Source: Microbacterium sp.
Lineage (GTDB): Bacteria > Actinomycetota > Actinomycetes > Actinomycetales > Microbacteriaceae
Assembly: GCF_031178445.1 (NCBI RefSeq)
Contig: NZ_JAPSIY010000001.1
Coordinates: forward strand, 1-64,000
Direction of reading: 5' to 3'
DNA length: 64,000 nt
Shown: positions 16,160 through 24,122 of the stretch, piece after piece
Layout: every line of letters starts with the position of its first letter
How positions within the stretch are numbered: position 1 is the stretch's first letter
Position numbers and translations under genes: made by a program
The notes under the pieces: generated by a model
Database searches by the model: none
Told to the model about the DNA's origin: nothing
Seen by the model: only the letters and a program-made list of their open reading frames with translations

Positions 16160-17122
16160 TCAGGCGGGGATGAGTCCTTCGTCGGCCAGCTGGGCCCACA
16201 GGTCGGCCGGGATCTGCAGCGCGGCGTACTCGGCGTTCTGCCGCAGCTGGGCCGGGCGGCTTCCGCCGACGACGACCGAGCGCACGACGCCGGACTGCAG
16301 GGGGAACTGGATCGCGGCCGCAGGAAGCGGCACGTCGTGGTCCTTGCAGATCGCGGCGATGCGCACCAGGCGCTCCCACAGCTCCTCGGGCAGCTGCCCG
16401 TACTCGTAACGGCCGTCGCGGCGCGGCTCGCTCTGGGCGAGCAGGCCGGAGTTGAACACGGATGCCGCGACGATGCCGGTCTCGCGTTCCGCGCAGGCCG
16501 GCAGCACCTCGGCCGCCGCGGGCTGCTCGAGAAGCGTGTAGCGGCCCGCGACCATGATCAGGTTCAGATCCGCCTCGCGCACCGACCGCGTGAGAGCATC
16601 CGACACCATCGACCCGACGCCGATCGCGCCGACCAGCCCTTCGTCTCGCACGGTCTCGAGTGCGGGGAACGCCTCGGCCAGGGCGAGGTCGAGGTCATGC
16701 CTCTCGGGGTCGTGCAGATAGAGCAGGTCGATCCGTTCGATGCCCAGCCGTTCCTGCGATTCGGCGATGCTGGCGCGGATGCCCGCCTCCGAGAAGTCCC
16801 ACACCCGGCGCAGGTCGTCCGGCACATGGAAGTCGTTGTCGGTGTCGAGTCCCCCGTCGTGGTCGGGATTGGGGCGCAGCAGACGCCCGGCCTTCGTCGA
16901 CAGCACGAACTCGTCGCGCGGCTTGGTCTGCAGGAAGGCCCCGAGGCGCTTCTCGGAGAGACCGAGGCCGTAGTGCGGCGCGGTGTCGTAATAGCGGATG
17001 CCGGAGTCCCAGGCGGCCTCGAGCACCGCCCAGGCCTCGTCATCGCTCAGCTCGCGGAACAGGTTGCCGACGTTCGCCGCACCGTAGCCCAGGGTGGGCA
17101 GCTCGAGCTCAGTCGATGACAT
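16160..17122 (-). CDS. L-fucose dehydrogenase (aldo-keto reductase)
   Basis: A 320-residue AKR of the D-threo-aldose 1-dehydrogenase/L-fucose dehydrogenase group. The catalytic tetrad is present: Asp46 and Tyr51 ([18 protein letters not shown]), Lys77 (LSTKAGRLL) and the His of [13 protein letters not shown]. The group oxidises L-fucose at C1 to L-fuconolactone with NAD(P). Its start codon overlaps the end of fucD by 14 bases, and fucU follows, so the three genes are one operon. Strictly, other 6-deoxy or pentose substrates with the same configuration (L-galactose, D-arabinose) may also be used. Confidence 0.85.
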   Translation of the reverse strand: MSSTELELPTLGYGAANVGNLFRELSDDEAWAVLEAAWDSGIRYYDTAPHYGLGLSEKRLGAFLQTKPRDEFVLSTKAGRLLRPNPDHDGGLDTDNDFHVPDDLRRVWDFSEAGIRASIAESQERLGIERIDLLYLHDPERHDLDLALAEAFPALETVRDEGLVGAIGVGSMVSDALTRSVREADLNLIMVAGRYTLLEQPAAAEVLPACAERETGIVAASVFNSGLLAQSEPRRDGRYEYGQLPEELWERLVRIAAICKDHDVPLPAAAIQFPLQSGVVRSVVVGGSRPAQLRQNAEYAALQIPADLWAQLADEGLIPA

Positions 17123-18404
17123 GCTGCCCCTTCCAGGTGTACTTCGCGATGCTCTCGGCCTTCATCTCCATGCTGGTGCCCGGCTCGGTCGGAGCCATGT
17201 ACGACCCGCTCTTGATGTCGGTCGGCACCACGAAGTGCTCGTGCAGGTGGTCGACGTACTCGATCAGGCGCCCCTCGCGGGTGCCGCTGACCGCGACGAA
17301 GTCGAACATGGACAGGTGCTGCACGGCCTCGCACAGCCCGACGCCACCGGCGTGTGGGCATACCGGAACGCCGAACTTGGCGGCGAGCAGCAGGTTCGCG
17401 ATGTTCTCGTTGACGCCGGCGACGCGCACCGAGTCGATCTGCATGACCTCGATGGCCTCGGCCTGCAGCAGCTGCTTGAAGATCATGCGGTTCTGCGCGT
17501 GCTCGCCGGTGGCGACGCGGATGGGAGCGACGCCGCGGGCGATCTCGGCGTGGCCGAGGATGTCGTCGGGGCTGGTGGGCTCCTCGATCCAGGCCGGGTT
17601 GAACTCGGCGAGCGCGTTCACCCACTCGATGGCCTCGGAGACCTCCCAGCGCTGGTTGGCGTCGATCGCGATGGGGAAGTCGGGCCCGCACACCTCGCGC
17701 GCCTTGCGGAAGCGGCGGATGTCGTCGTCGAGATCGGCGCCGACCTTGAGCTTGATCTGCGTGAAGCCGTCGGCCATGGCCTCACGGGCAAGGCGCTCGA
17801 GCTTCTCGTCGGAGTAGCCCAGCCAGCCGGGGCTGGTGGTGTAGGCCGGGTAGCCCGTGGCCAGCAGCTCGGCCTCGCGCTCGGCGCGGCCGGGCTCGGC
17901 CGCCCGCAGGATCTCCAGCGCGTCCTCGCGGGTGAGGGCGTTGGTGAGGTAGCGGAAATCGACGAGGTCGACGATCTGCTCCGGCGTCATGCGGCCCAGC
18001 AGCTGCCACAGCGGAAGCCCCGCGCGCTTCGCCTTGATATCCCACAGGGCGTTGATCACGGCGCCGATGGCCATGTGCATGACGCCCTTCTCAGGGCCGA
18101 GCCAGCGCAGCTGCGAGTCTCCGATGATGTCGCGGAACGTGCCGCCCATGTCGTCGAGCAGCGGCTCGATCTCGCGACCGACGAGGTGCCCGGCGAGTGC
18201 GTCGATGGCGGCGACCTGCACGTCGTTGCCGCGGCCGATCGTGAACACGAACGAGTGTCCTTCGATGCCGTCCTCGGCGTCGGTGCGTACGATCACGTAG
18301 GCGGCCGAATAGTCAGGGTCTGGGTTCATCGCATCCGAGCCGTCCAGGCTCAGGGATGTGGGAAAGCGGATGTCGCTGGTGTCCAGCGCGACGATACGGC
18401 TCAC
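17109..18404 (-). CDS. fucD: L-fuconate dehydratase
   Basis: A 431-residue enolase-superfamily dehydratase. Catalytic and metal residues fall exactly where they are expected for FucD: the pair Lys218/Lys220 (IKLKVG), metal ligands Asp248 (AIDANQRW), Glu274 (WIEEPTSP) and Glu301 (ATGEHAQNR), and His351 ([11 protein letters not shown]). The enzyme turns L-fuconate into 2-keto-3-deoxy-L-fuconate. The start is a GTG at 18404, four bases after AAGGAG. First gene of the minus-strand fucose operon, divergent from the hydrolase/SDR operon, with a shared promoter-operator region. Confidence 0.92.
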   Translation of the reverse strand: MSRIVALDTSDIRFPTSLSLDGSDAMNPDPDYSAAYVIVRTDAEDGIEGHSFVFTIGRGNDVQVAAIDALAGHLVGREIEPLLDDMGGTFRDIIGDSQLRWLGPEKGVMHMAIGAVINALWDIKAKRAGLPLWQLLGRMTPEQIVDLVDFRYLTNALTREDALEILRAAEPGRAEREAELLATGYPAYTTSPGWLGYSDEKLERLAREAMADGFTQIKLKVGADLDDDIRRFRKAREVCGPDFPIAIDANQRWEVSEAIEWVNALAEFNPAWIEEPTSPDDILGHAEIARGVAPIRVATGEHAQNRMIFKQLLQAEAIEVMQIDSVRVAGVNENIANLLLAAKFGVPVCPHAGGVGLCEAVQHLSMFDFVAVSGTREGRLIEYVDHLHEHFVVPTDIKSGSYMAPTEPGTSMEMKAESIAKYTWKGQHVID

Positions 18405-18445
18405 AGGGCTCCTTCGGGTGCGTCGGCGATTTCTGACGCAGACTC

Positions 18446-18479
18446 TTGGAGTGTAAACATCCGATGTCTATACTGTCAA
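18446..18479. promoter_or_regulatory. Overlapping divergent fucose promoters with embedded operator
   Basis: Plus strand: -35 TTGGAG (18446-18451), 17-bp spacer, -10 TATACT (18469-18474), for the hydrolase/SDR operon. Minus strand: -35 TTGACA (18479-18474), 18-bp spacer, -10 TACACT (18455-18450), for the fucD operon. The palindrome TAAACATCCGATGTCTA (18454-18470, arms symmetric at 14 of 16 positions around a central C) fills the spacer of both, so one bound repressor would shut off both operons. Halves ACATC and GATGT recur before the FadR-type gene at 24.1 kb. Confidence 0.7.
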
Positions 18480-18526
18480 CGACGGATGCGGTGTCAGCAT
18501 CCGCCTCGAAGACGTGAAGGAGAACC

Positions 18527-19387
18527 ATGAAGTTCGCGCGACTCGGCGAGTCCGGAAGCGAGATCCCCGTCGTCATCGACGGCGACCGCACGTTCGATCT
18601 GCGCCCGGTGACATCCGATGTGGACGGCGACTTCCTCGCCGGTGATCCCGTCGGACGCACGCAGGAGGCGCTTGATGCCGGCACGCTCCCCGAACTCGCG
18701 GATGCGGATTCGCTGCGCATCGGCTCGCCCATCGCCCGCCCCAGCGCCGTGATCTGCATCGGCCAGAACTACGCGGCGCACGCCCGCGAGTCCGGCGCCG
18801 AGCCGCCGACCGTGCCGATCCTGTTCCTGAAGACGCCGAACACCGTCGTCGGCCCGAACGACACGGTTACCATCCCCCGCGGCAGCGAGAAGACCGACTG
18901 GGAGGTCGAGCTCGGCATCGTGATCGGGACGCGCGCGGCGTATCTCGACTCGGTCGACGAGGCCGAGGCGCACATCGCCGGCTATGTGGTCGCCAACGAC
19001 GTGTCGGAGCGCGCGTATCAGATGGACGTGTCGGGCGGGCAGTGGTCGAAGGGGAAGATCGCCTTCGGCTTCAACCCGACGGGGCCGTGGCTGGTGCCGG
19101 CCGCCGAGGTCGACGCGCAAAACCTGAACCTGCGCAGCTGGGTGAACGGCGAGCCGCGTCAGGACTCGAACACGAACGACATGATCTTCGACGTGCGCAC
19201 GATCGTGCACCACCTCTCGCAGTACGTCACCCTCGAGCCCGGCGACCTGATCCTCACCGGCACGCCGCAGGGCGTCGCGTTCGGCGGCAAGTTCCCCTAT
19301 CTGAAGGCCGGCGACGTCGTCGAGATCGAGATCGAGGGTCTGGGCCGCCAGCGCCAGGAGTTCGTCGCCTGGGAGGCGCAGAGGTGA
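18527..19387 (+). CDS. 2,4-diketo-3-deoxy-L-fuconate hydrolase (fumarylacetoacetate hydrolase family)
   Basis: A 286-residue FAH-family C-C hydrolase. Family features: IGQNYAAHARESG, the metal-binding DWEVELGIVIG, YVVANDVSERAYQMDVSGG and the C-terminal GDLILTGTPQGVAFG. In the non-phosphorylating L-fucose and L-rhamnose pathways this enzyme splits 2,4-diketo-3-deoxy-L-fuconate (or rhamnonate) into pyruvate and L-lactate. Start ATG follows AAGGAG. It overlaps the SDR gene by four bases (GTGA), and both are divergent from fucD, which supports the fuconate role over the rhamnonate one. Confidence 0.87.
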   Translation: MKFARLGESGSEIPVVIDGDRTFDLRPVTSDVDGDFLAGDPVGRTQEALDAGTLPELADADSLRIGSPIARPSAVICIGQNYAAHARESGAEPPTVPILFLKTPNTVVGPNDTVTIPRGSEKTDWEVELGIVIGTRAAYLDSVDEAEAHIAGYVVANDVSERAYQMDVSGGQWSKGKIAFGFNPTGPWLVPAAEVDAQNLNLRSWVNGEPRQDSNTNDMIFDVRTIVHHLSQYVTLEPGDLILTGTPQGVAFGGKFPYLKAGDVVEIEIEGLGRQRQEFVAWEAQR

Positions 19388-20136
19388 CCGGCCAGGTGGA
19401 GGGCCTGGTCGCGATCGTCACCGGCGGAGCATCCGGGATCGGCGCCGCCATCGCGCGCCGGCTGCACGAGGAGGGTGCGCAGATCGCGGTGCTCGACCGC
19501 GACACGTCCGGCGCCGATGAGCGCTTCGCGGCGTTCACCGCCGACGTCTCCGACCGCGCCTCAGTGGATGCCGCCGTGGCGGCGGTGGGTGAGCGCTTCG
19601 GCCGCATCGACATCGTGATCAACAACGCCGGCATCGGCGCTCAGGGCGATGTCACCGCCAACGACGACGACGAATGGGCCCGCGTGCTCTCCATCAACGT
19701 CACCGGCATCGCCAGGGTCACCTCGGCCGCGCTGCCGTGGTTGCGCGAGTCTCCCGCGGCGGCGGTGTGCAACACGGCATCCATCGCCTCGACCACCGGT
19801 CTGCCGCAGCGCGCGCTGTACTCGGCGTCCAAGGGCGCCGTGTCAGCCCTCACCCGCGCGATGGCCACCGACCACCTGCGCGAGGGCATCCGCATCAACG
19901 CCGTCAACCCGGGCACCGCTGACACGCCGTGGGTGAACCGCCTGCTCGACTCGGCCGCCGACCCCGAGGCCGAGCGCGCCGCGCTCAACGCCAGGCAGCC
20001 GCACGGCCGCCTGGTCTCGGCCGAAGAGGTCGCCGGCGCGGTGCTGTACCTGGTCAGCCCGGCATCCGGGTCAACCACCGGCACGTTCATCGAGGTCGAC
20101 GGCGGCATGGCTCAGCTGCGCCCCCGCCCCGAGTGA
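19384..20136 (+). CDS. 2-keto-3-deoxy-L-fuconate dehydrogenase (SDR)
   Basis: A 250-residue short-chain dehydrogenase: TGGASGIGAAIARRL nucleotide loop (residues 13-27), NNAGIGAQG, catalytic Ser-Tyr-Lys in NTASIASTTG and LYSASKGAVSALTRA, and the C-terminal GTFIEVDGGMAQLRP. Its place between a GTGA overlap with the hydrolase gene and a divergent L-fuconate dehydratase identifies it as the NAD-dependent oxidation of 2-keto-3-deoxy-L-fuconate at C4. The GTG start is chosen because it gives the normal SDR N-terminus right after the overlap. Confidence 0.85.
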   Translation: MTGQVEGLVAIVTGGASGIGAAIARRLHEEGAQIAVLDRDTSGADERFAAFTADVSDRASVDAAVAAVGERFGRIDIVINNAGIGAQGDVTANDDDEWARVLSINVTGIARVTSAALPWLRESPAAAVCNTASIASTTGLPQRALYSASKGAVSALTRAMATDHLREGIRINAVNPGTADTPWVNRLLDSAADPEAERAALNARQPHGRLVSAEEVAGAVLYLVSPASGSTTGTFIEVDGGMAQLRPRPE

Positions 20137-20148
20137 GCTGACCGACCG

Positions 20149-20225
20149 CCTCGAGGGGTCGCGATTCGTCTGTTTCCGGCAACCGGATGAGACGGGTCGC
20201 GGCCCCTCAGTCGCGCCGGCGGCTG
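20149..20225. repeat. Direct repeat copy 1, with terminator hairpin and a sulfatase-tail remnant
   Basis: A 77-bp stretch about 89% identical to 21541-21616. Its left part (20153-20208) is a long hairpin with outer arms GAGGGGTCGCGA / TCGCGGCCCCTC and an inner TCCGGcaaCCGGA, fit to terminate the SDR operon. Its right part reads, on the minus strand, AGCCGCCGGCGCGACTGA, i.e. SRRRD then stop, a near match to the sulfatase C-terminus (SRRHD, stop) although the sulfatase gene is 1.4 kb away. The repeats bracket the TetR/reductase pair exactly. Confidence 0.75.
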
Positions 20226-20226
20226 C

Positions 20227-20886
20227 TCACCGGTCGCCCGAGGGGTTCCGAGCGCGATCCCCGAACCCCGCGAGCACCAGCCTGACACCCTCGGCGATAT
20301 GCGCAGCGCGCGTCTGTTCGGCGAAAGGTGCGGATCCGAACATCGCACGGTCGACCGGGCCGACGACGACGAGCAGCACGAAAGTGCGGGCGGCACGGCG
20401 CGCGTCTCCGGCGAGCAGCCCTCTTTCCACGAGCCCGCGAAACATGCGGGCGAGGGCCTCGACGCTGCGTTCGTGGCCTCCCCTGGCGAAAGCCTCGGCA
20501 GATGCCGCGAAGCGGTGGGATTCCGCGATGGCGAGTCGTCGTAACCCGATCATCCTCGGAGTCAGAACAACCTCGAGGAACGCTTCCCCCAACGCTTCGA
20601 GATGGCGGCGAAGGGAAGATGCGGTGACCGACGCCGACTCCTGCTCATGAATCGGCAACGACGCGAAGGCGCGTTCCGTCTCCGCCTGGAGCACCTGCAC
20701 GAACAGGCCCTCCTTGCTTCCGAAATGCGCGTACAGCGTCTGCTTGGACACGCCTGCCCGTTCCGCGATCTCGTCCATCGAGGCGGGATCGTAGCCGTCG
20801 CGCACGAAGACATCGGCGGCCGCGGCCGTGATGGCGGCCCGCTTGCGCAGCGAACTGGGGCGCTGGGGTTGACTCTCCATACGCAT
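20227..20886 (-). CDS. TetR-family transcriptional regulator
   Basis: A 219-residue TetR/AcrR regulator. N-terminal HTH is clear: AAADVFVRDGYDPASMDEIA then AGVSKQTLYAHFGSKEGLFV (residues 24-62). The C-terminal domain resembles the TetR_C type with an all-helical ligand pocket and is not diagnostic. It diverges from a small dihydrofolate-reductase-like gene; the 47-bp gap carries an AT-rich operator-like region, so it probably controls itself and that gene. No good ribosome binding site precedes either possible ATG (20886, 20880). The pair interrupts the fucose cluster and is flanked by direct repeats, pointing to insertion. Confidence 0.85.
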   Translation of the reverse strand: MRMESQPQRPSSLRKRAAITAAAADVFVRDGYDPASMDEIAERAGVSKQTLYAHFGSKEGLFVQVLQAETERAFASLPIHEQESASVTASSLRRHLEALGEAFLEVVLTPRMIGLRRLAIAESHRFAASAEAFARGGHERSVEALARMFRGLVERGLLAGDARRAARTFVLLVVVGPVDRAMFGSAPFAEQTRAAHIAEGVRLVLAGFGDRARNPSGDR

Positions 20887-20896
20887 GAGTCTATTT

Positions 20897-20923
20897 TCTA
20901 GATATCATACTCGTGAGTCTAGA
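20897..20923. promoter_or_regulatory. Probable TetR operator between divergent genes
   Basis: Two identical palindromes TCTAGA (20897-20902 and 20918-20923) are spaced 21 bp, two helical turns apart, and the heptamer GAGTCTA occurs at 20887 and 20915. A TATCAT -10-like hexamer (20903-20908) lies between them. The region is much more AT-rich than its surroundings. This layout is typical of a TetR site that blocks both divergent promoters. Confidence 0.5.
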
Positions 20924-20933
20924 AAGGAATCCC

Positions 20934-21527
20934 ATGGGGAGAATAGTCGCAACAGAGAACATCACCCTCGACGGCGTCATCCAAGGCCCCGGAGGAACCG
21001 ACGAGGACACCCGCGGAGGGTTCCAGCACGGCGGATGGGCGAGCGGGTTCGACGACCCCGTCACGGCAGAGTTCATGGGCGCCGACATGTCGACCACGAA
21101 GGCCATGCTCTTTGGCCGCCGCACCTATGACCAGCTCGTCGGCCACTGGCTCTCGACGACAGACCCGAATCCGTTCACCGGCCTGCTTGCCGCCATGCCG
21201 AAGTACGTCTGCTCCGCGTCGGCGAGCACAAAGCTCCCGCACCCCAACTCCACGCTGCTCGCCGGCGATGCCGCGGAGACCGTTGCGCGGCTGAAGGAAG
21301 AAGTCGATGGCCCGATCAGCGTGCTCGGCAGTGGAATGCTTGTCCGCTCCCTGCTTGCAGCGGATCTGCTCGACGGACTCGTGCTGGTGACGTTCCCCAT
21401 CGTCCTCGGTTCGGGCACGAAGCTGTTCGCGGACAGCGCGCGCGTCGATCTGAGCCTGGAACGCTCGGCCCGGTCGAGCACCGGCCTGCTCTTGGCCGAG
21501 TACTCCGTCCGCGCCTTGCCGGGATGA
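20934..21527 (+). CDS. Dihydrofolate-reductase-like (RibD C-terminal domain) protein
   Basis: A 197-residue protein of the RibD_C/DHFR-like family: VATENITLDGVIQGPGG at the start, MLFGRRTYDQLVGHWL in the middle, and ISVLGSGMLVRSLLAADLLD plus FPIVLGSGTKLF near the end. These stand-alone proteins are NADPH-binding oxidoreductases of mostly unknown substrate, often paired with TetR or MarR regulators. The ATG at 20934 has AAAGGA upstream. It is not part of the fucose pathway by family; with its TetR partner it seems to be a later insertion. True folate reduction is unlikely from the family context. Confidence 0.8.
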   Translation: MGRIVATENITLDGVIQGPGGTDEDTRGGFQHGGWASGFDDPVTAEFMGADMSTTKAMLFGRRTYDQLVGHWLSTTDPNPFTGLLAAMPKYVCSASASTKLPHPNSTLLAGDAAETVARLKEEVDGPISVLGSGMLVRSLLAADLLDGLVLVTFPIVLGSGTKLFADSARVDLSLERSARSSTGLLLAEYSVRALPG

Positions 21528-21540
21528 CCCCGACGCAGTG

Positions 21541-21616
21541 CCTGGAGGGTCGCGACTCGTCTGTTTCGGGCATCCGGATGAGACGGGTCACGACCCCTCA
21601 GTCGTGCCGGCGGCTG
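21541..21616. repeat. Direct repeat copy 2, terminator plus sulfatase 3' end
   Basis: A 76-bp copy of the 20149-20225 repeat, with about eight differences. The left part (21545-21599) is a hairpin (GAGGGTCG ... CGACCCCTC) between the convergent reductase and sulfatase genes. The right part is the real 3' end of the sulfatase reading frame, including its stop at 21598-21600. Because this copy has the intact gene end, it is the likely original junction side, and copy 1 is the duplicate. Confidence 0.75.
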
Positions 21617-23139
21617 TGCGGGTGTTCGAGCAGGGTCTGCACAGGTCGGCCTGCGACGAGCTCGTCGCCGTCGACGAAACCCTCCGGGCGACCGCGCAGG
21701 TCGTCGATCAGACGCGCCCGGCAGGCGACCAGCGCGTCGGCGGCCGACGGATCACCCGCCCTTTTGCGCAGCTCCTGCGGATCGTCGACGAGGTCGAACA
21801 ACTGCTCACGGCCCGACTCCGAGAGCCAGACGTACTTCCAGCGGCCGGCGCGGATCCACTGCATCGACTGCCCCAGCAGCACGTGCTCGCCGTGCAGATG
21901 CGCCTCATCGGGTTCGAGCTCCGCTCCCGCATCCGATGAGCCCCGGGTCGCGGGCGCGGGAGCGGCCGTCCAGGCGCCGTGATCGCGCAGCTCGACGAGC
22001 TCGCGCAGATCGCGTCCGTCGAGCCCTTCGGGAGCACCCACTCCCGCGCAGCCGAGCAGCGTGGGCATGACGTCGCGCAGTTCGACGATCGACTCCGCGC
22101 ACTGCCCCGCCGCGATCGTGGGCCCGGCGAGGATCATCGGCACCCGCGCCGAGCCCTCGTACGGGTAGCCCTTGCGCCACATGTCGTGGTCGCCGAGCAT
22201 GTCGCCGTGGTCGGAGGTGAACAGGATGTAGGTGTCGTCGGCCACGCCGAACTCCGCGAGGATCTCGAGGAACCTGCTGATCTGTGCGTCGATGTGGCTG
22301 ATGTGCCCGTAATAGCCCGCCCGAGCGCGGTGCGCCATGCGCGGGTCGTAACGGGCGATGTTGGCGTCGGGCAGAGCGTCGTTGCGCAGGTGAGCGAACT
22401 CGCCCACCCAGTCGCCCACCGGCGGCTCCTGCTCAGGCGCGTCGAGGTACTGCTCGAAGGCCCACGCCGGCGGGTCGTAGGGCGCGTGCGGGCGGTGGAA
22501 CGACAGATACAGGAAGAAGGGCCGGGTGGGGTCTCGGCGATACAGCCAGTTCTCCGCCTCGGTCACGACCCAGTTCGTCGGATGCAGCCGCTCGGGCTTG
22601 TCCCACGGGCGCGCGACGATCGAGTTGCAGTTGATGCCGTTCTCGAGGTAGTCCTCCACCGCACCCGCGCCCGCCTGCGCGCGCAGCCAGGTCAGGTAGT
22701 CGTCGTAGAACCGGGGGTCGCGTTCGCGGTGGCGCGAGTGGTGCAGATAGCCGTCATGCAGGATCACATCGTCGAACCCGATGCGCACGCGCTCGGGCGA
22801 GTAATGCATCTTCCCGATCGCCTGCGTCTGATACCCGTGCGCCGACAGCTCACGGGGCAGCGTGTCGGCGATGTCGAAGTCGATGCCGTCCTGATAGCCC
22901 ACTCGCCGGTGCTGCTCCTGCGACAGGCCGGTGAGCAGGGCCATCCGCGCCGGCACGCACGTGGGCGTCGCGGAGTACGCGTTGCGGAATCGCACACCTC
23001 GCGCGGCCAGGGCGTCGAGATACGGGGTGCGCACGACCGGGTGCCCCTCGGACGAGAGGCAGTCGCCGCGCCACTGGTCGACGCAGATGAGCACGACGTT
23101 CGGCCGCGGCTCGTCCCGGTGCGATGACGGTTCGGTCAT
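21598..23139 (-). CDS. Sulfatase (arylsulfatase A-like)
   Basis: A 513-residue type I sulfatase. N-terminal PNVVLICVDQWRGDCLSSEG gives the first metal-binding Asp. The activation motif TPTCVPARMALLTG has Cys61, to be converted to formylglycine, and the C-terminal half holds LFTSDHGDMLGDHDMWRKGY. No signal peptide is visible, so it should be cytosolic. It lies inside the L-fucose cluster with the lactonase 51 bp upstream on the same strand, suggesting removal of sulfate from an imported sulfated fucose or fuco-oligosaccharide; choline or aryl sulfates cannot be excluded. A formylglycine-generating enzyme must be encoded elsewhere; none is in the window. Confidence 0.87.
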   Translation of the reverse strand: MTEPSSHRDEPRPNVVLICVDQWRGDCLSSEGHPVVRTPYLDALAARGVRFRNAYSATPTCVPARMALLTGLSQEQHRRVGYQDGIDFDIADTLPRELSAHGYQTQAIGKMHYSPERVRIGFDDVILHDGYLHHSRHRERDPRFYDDYLTWLRAQAGAGAVEDYLENGINCNSIVARPWDKPERLHPTNWVVTEAENWLYRRDPTRPFFLYLSFHRPHAPYDPPAWAFEQYLDAPEQEPPVGDWVGEFAHLRNDALPDANIARYDPRMAHRARAGYYGHISHIDAQISRFLEILAEFGVADDTYILFTSDHGDMLGDHDMWRKGYPYEGSARVPMILAGPTIAAGQCAESIVELRDVMPTLLGCAGVGAPEGLDGRDLRELVELRDHGAWTAAPAPATRGSSDAGAELEPDEAHLHGEHVLLGQSMQWIRAGRWKYVWLSESGREQLFDLVDDPQELRKRAGDPSAADALVACRARLIDDLRGRPEGFVDGDELVAGRPVQTLLEHPHSRRHD

Positions 23140-23190
23140 GGAACTCCCCTTCGAGGTCGGATGCGGAGACGGCGTCGTCTGTCGCAGAGG

Positions 23191-24066
23191 TCAGCGGATG
23201 CCGTAGAAAGTCGCGGCGTTCGACCAGAAGATCTTGCCGGTGTCGAGCCCGCGCGCCTCAGCCCAGTCCGACACGGTGCGGAACCAGTCGTCGCGGGCAC
23301 CCTGCAGGTAGCGGCCGTCAGGCTCCGCGACGTCGATGGACGACACGGGCCAATCGCTGCCCCACATGAGCCGATCCTCACCGAAGGCGTCGGCTGCGGC
23401 ATCCAGGAACGGCGTGAACTGCTCGGCCGAGAAGACGCCTCCGGCTTCGGCGGGCAACCCGGAGAGCTTGCAACGCACCTGCGGGTGCTGCGCGAGGTGC
23501 GCGAGGTCGCGAAGCCAGTCCGCGGTCGGTGCGAGCGGCGCCCCCTCTGTGCCGACTGCGGGCTTGCCCAGATGGTCGAGCACGATCGACAGCCCGGGCA
23601 CGGCGGCGGCCAGCGCCGTCACATCGGGGATCTGGTGCGCGCGCACACAGGCGTCGAAGGTCCAACCGCGACCGGCCACCAGCCTGGCCCCGTCGAGGAA
23701 GTCCTCGCTGCGCGCGAACCCGTCCGGCTCGCCCTGAAGCAGGTGCCGCACTCCGACGACGAGCTCATGCCGGGAGAGCGCATCGAGCTGGGCCTCGGTC
23801 GCCGCCCCGCGATCCAGCCTGGCACCCGCGACGATCCCCACCACCCCGGTGGCCTGCGCCACGGACTCGACCCAGCGCACCTCGTCGACGGCCTGCTCCT
23901 CGATCGGGTCGGCCTGCACGAAGACGGCGGCCTGCTCCTGCGCGCCCGAAAGCCGCTCCCGCTCCAGCTCCGCCTCGGCGAACGTCGAGTCCAGCGCTCC
24001 CGCGAGCCAGCCGTAGGTGAGGACTTCGGGATTCCACAGGTGCAGATGGGCATCGAGAGCGCGCAT
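23191..24066 (-). CDS. L-fuconolactonase (amidohydrolase 2 family)
   Basis: A 291-residue amidohydrolase-2 (PF04909) enzyme. Metal/active-site motifs: DAHLHLWNPE (His7, His9) at the extreme N-terminus, IVLDHLGKPAVG in the middle and LMWGSDWPVSS (Asp) towards the end, all typical of sugar-lactone hydrolases such as L-fucono-1,5-lactonase and L-rhamnono-lactonase. It supplies the step between L-fucose dehydrogenase and FucD that is otherwise missing from the cluster. Divergent from the FadR-type regulator and upstream of the sulfatase. The start at 24066 places the HxH motif at residue 7, as in the family. Confidence 0.87.
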   Translation of the reverse strand: MRALDAHLHLWNPEVLTYGWLAGALDSTFAEAELERERLSGAQEQAAVFVQADPIEEQAVDEVRWVESVAQATGVVGIVAGARLDRGAATEAQLDALSRHELVVGVRHLLQGEPDGFARSEDFLDGARLVAGRGWTFDACVRAHQIPDVTALAAAVPGLSIVLDHLGKPAVGTEGAPLAPTADWLRDLAHLAQHPQVRCKLSGLPAEAGGVFSAEQFTPFLDAAADAFGEDRLMWGSDWPVSSIDVAEPDGRYLQGARDDWFRTVSDWAEARGLDTGKIFWSNAATFYGIR

Positions 24067-24094
24067 GCGCCCATCTTCACACAGCCGCTCGCAG

Positions 24095-24118
24095 ACATCC
24101 GACCACTGGTTATGATGT
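24095..24118. promoter_or_regulatory. Split fucose-type operator and leaderless promoter of the FadR-type gene
   Basis: ACATC (24095-24099, in the octamer ACATCCGA shared with 18457-18464) and GATGT (24114-24118) are the two halves of the 18454 palindrome, here 14 bases apart instead of one. TATGAT (24111-24116) is a strong -10 only 6 bases before the ATG at 24123, which has no ribosome binding site. Transcription would start at or next to the A of the ATG, i.e. a leaderless mRNA. Confidence 0.5.
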
Positions 24119-24122
24119 CGCC

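Noticed and set aside
18527..20136. L-rhamnose rather than L-fucose assignment for the FAH/SDR pair
   Set aside because: The same two families act in L-rhamnose breakdown, but FucU, the fucose-type AKR and FucD with all expected residues lie in the divergent operon.
20149..21616. Transposon or insertion sequence
   Set aside because: No transposase frame and no short terminal inverted repeats; only direct repeats with terminator character.
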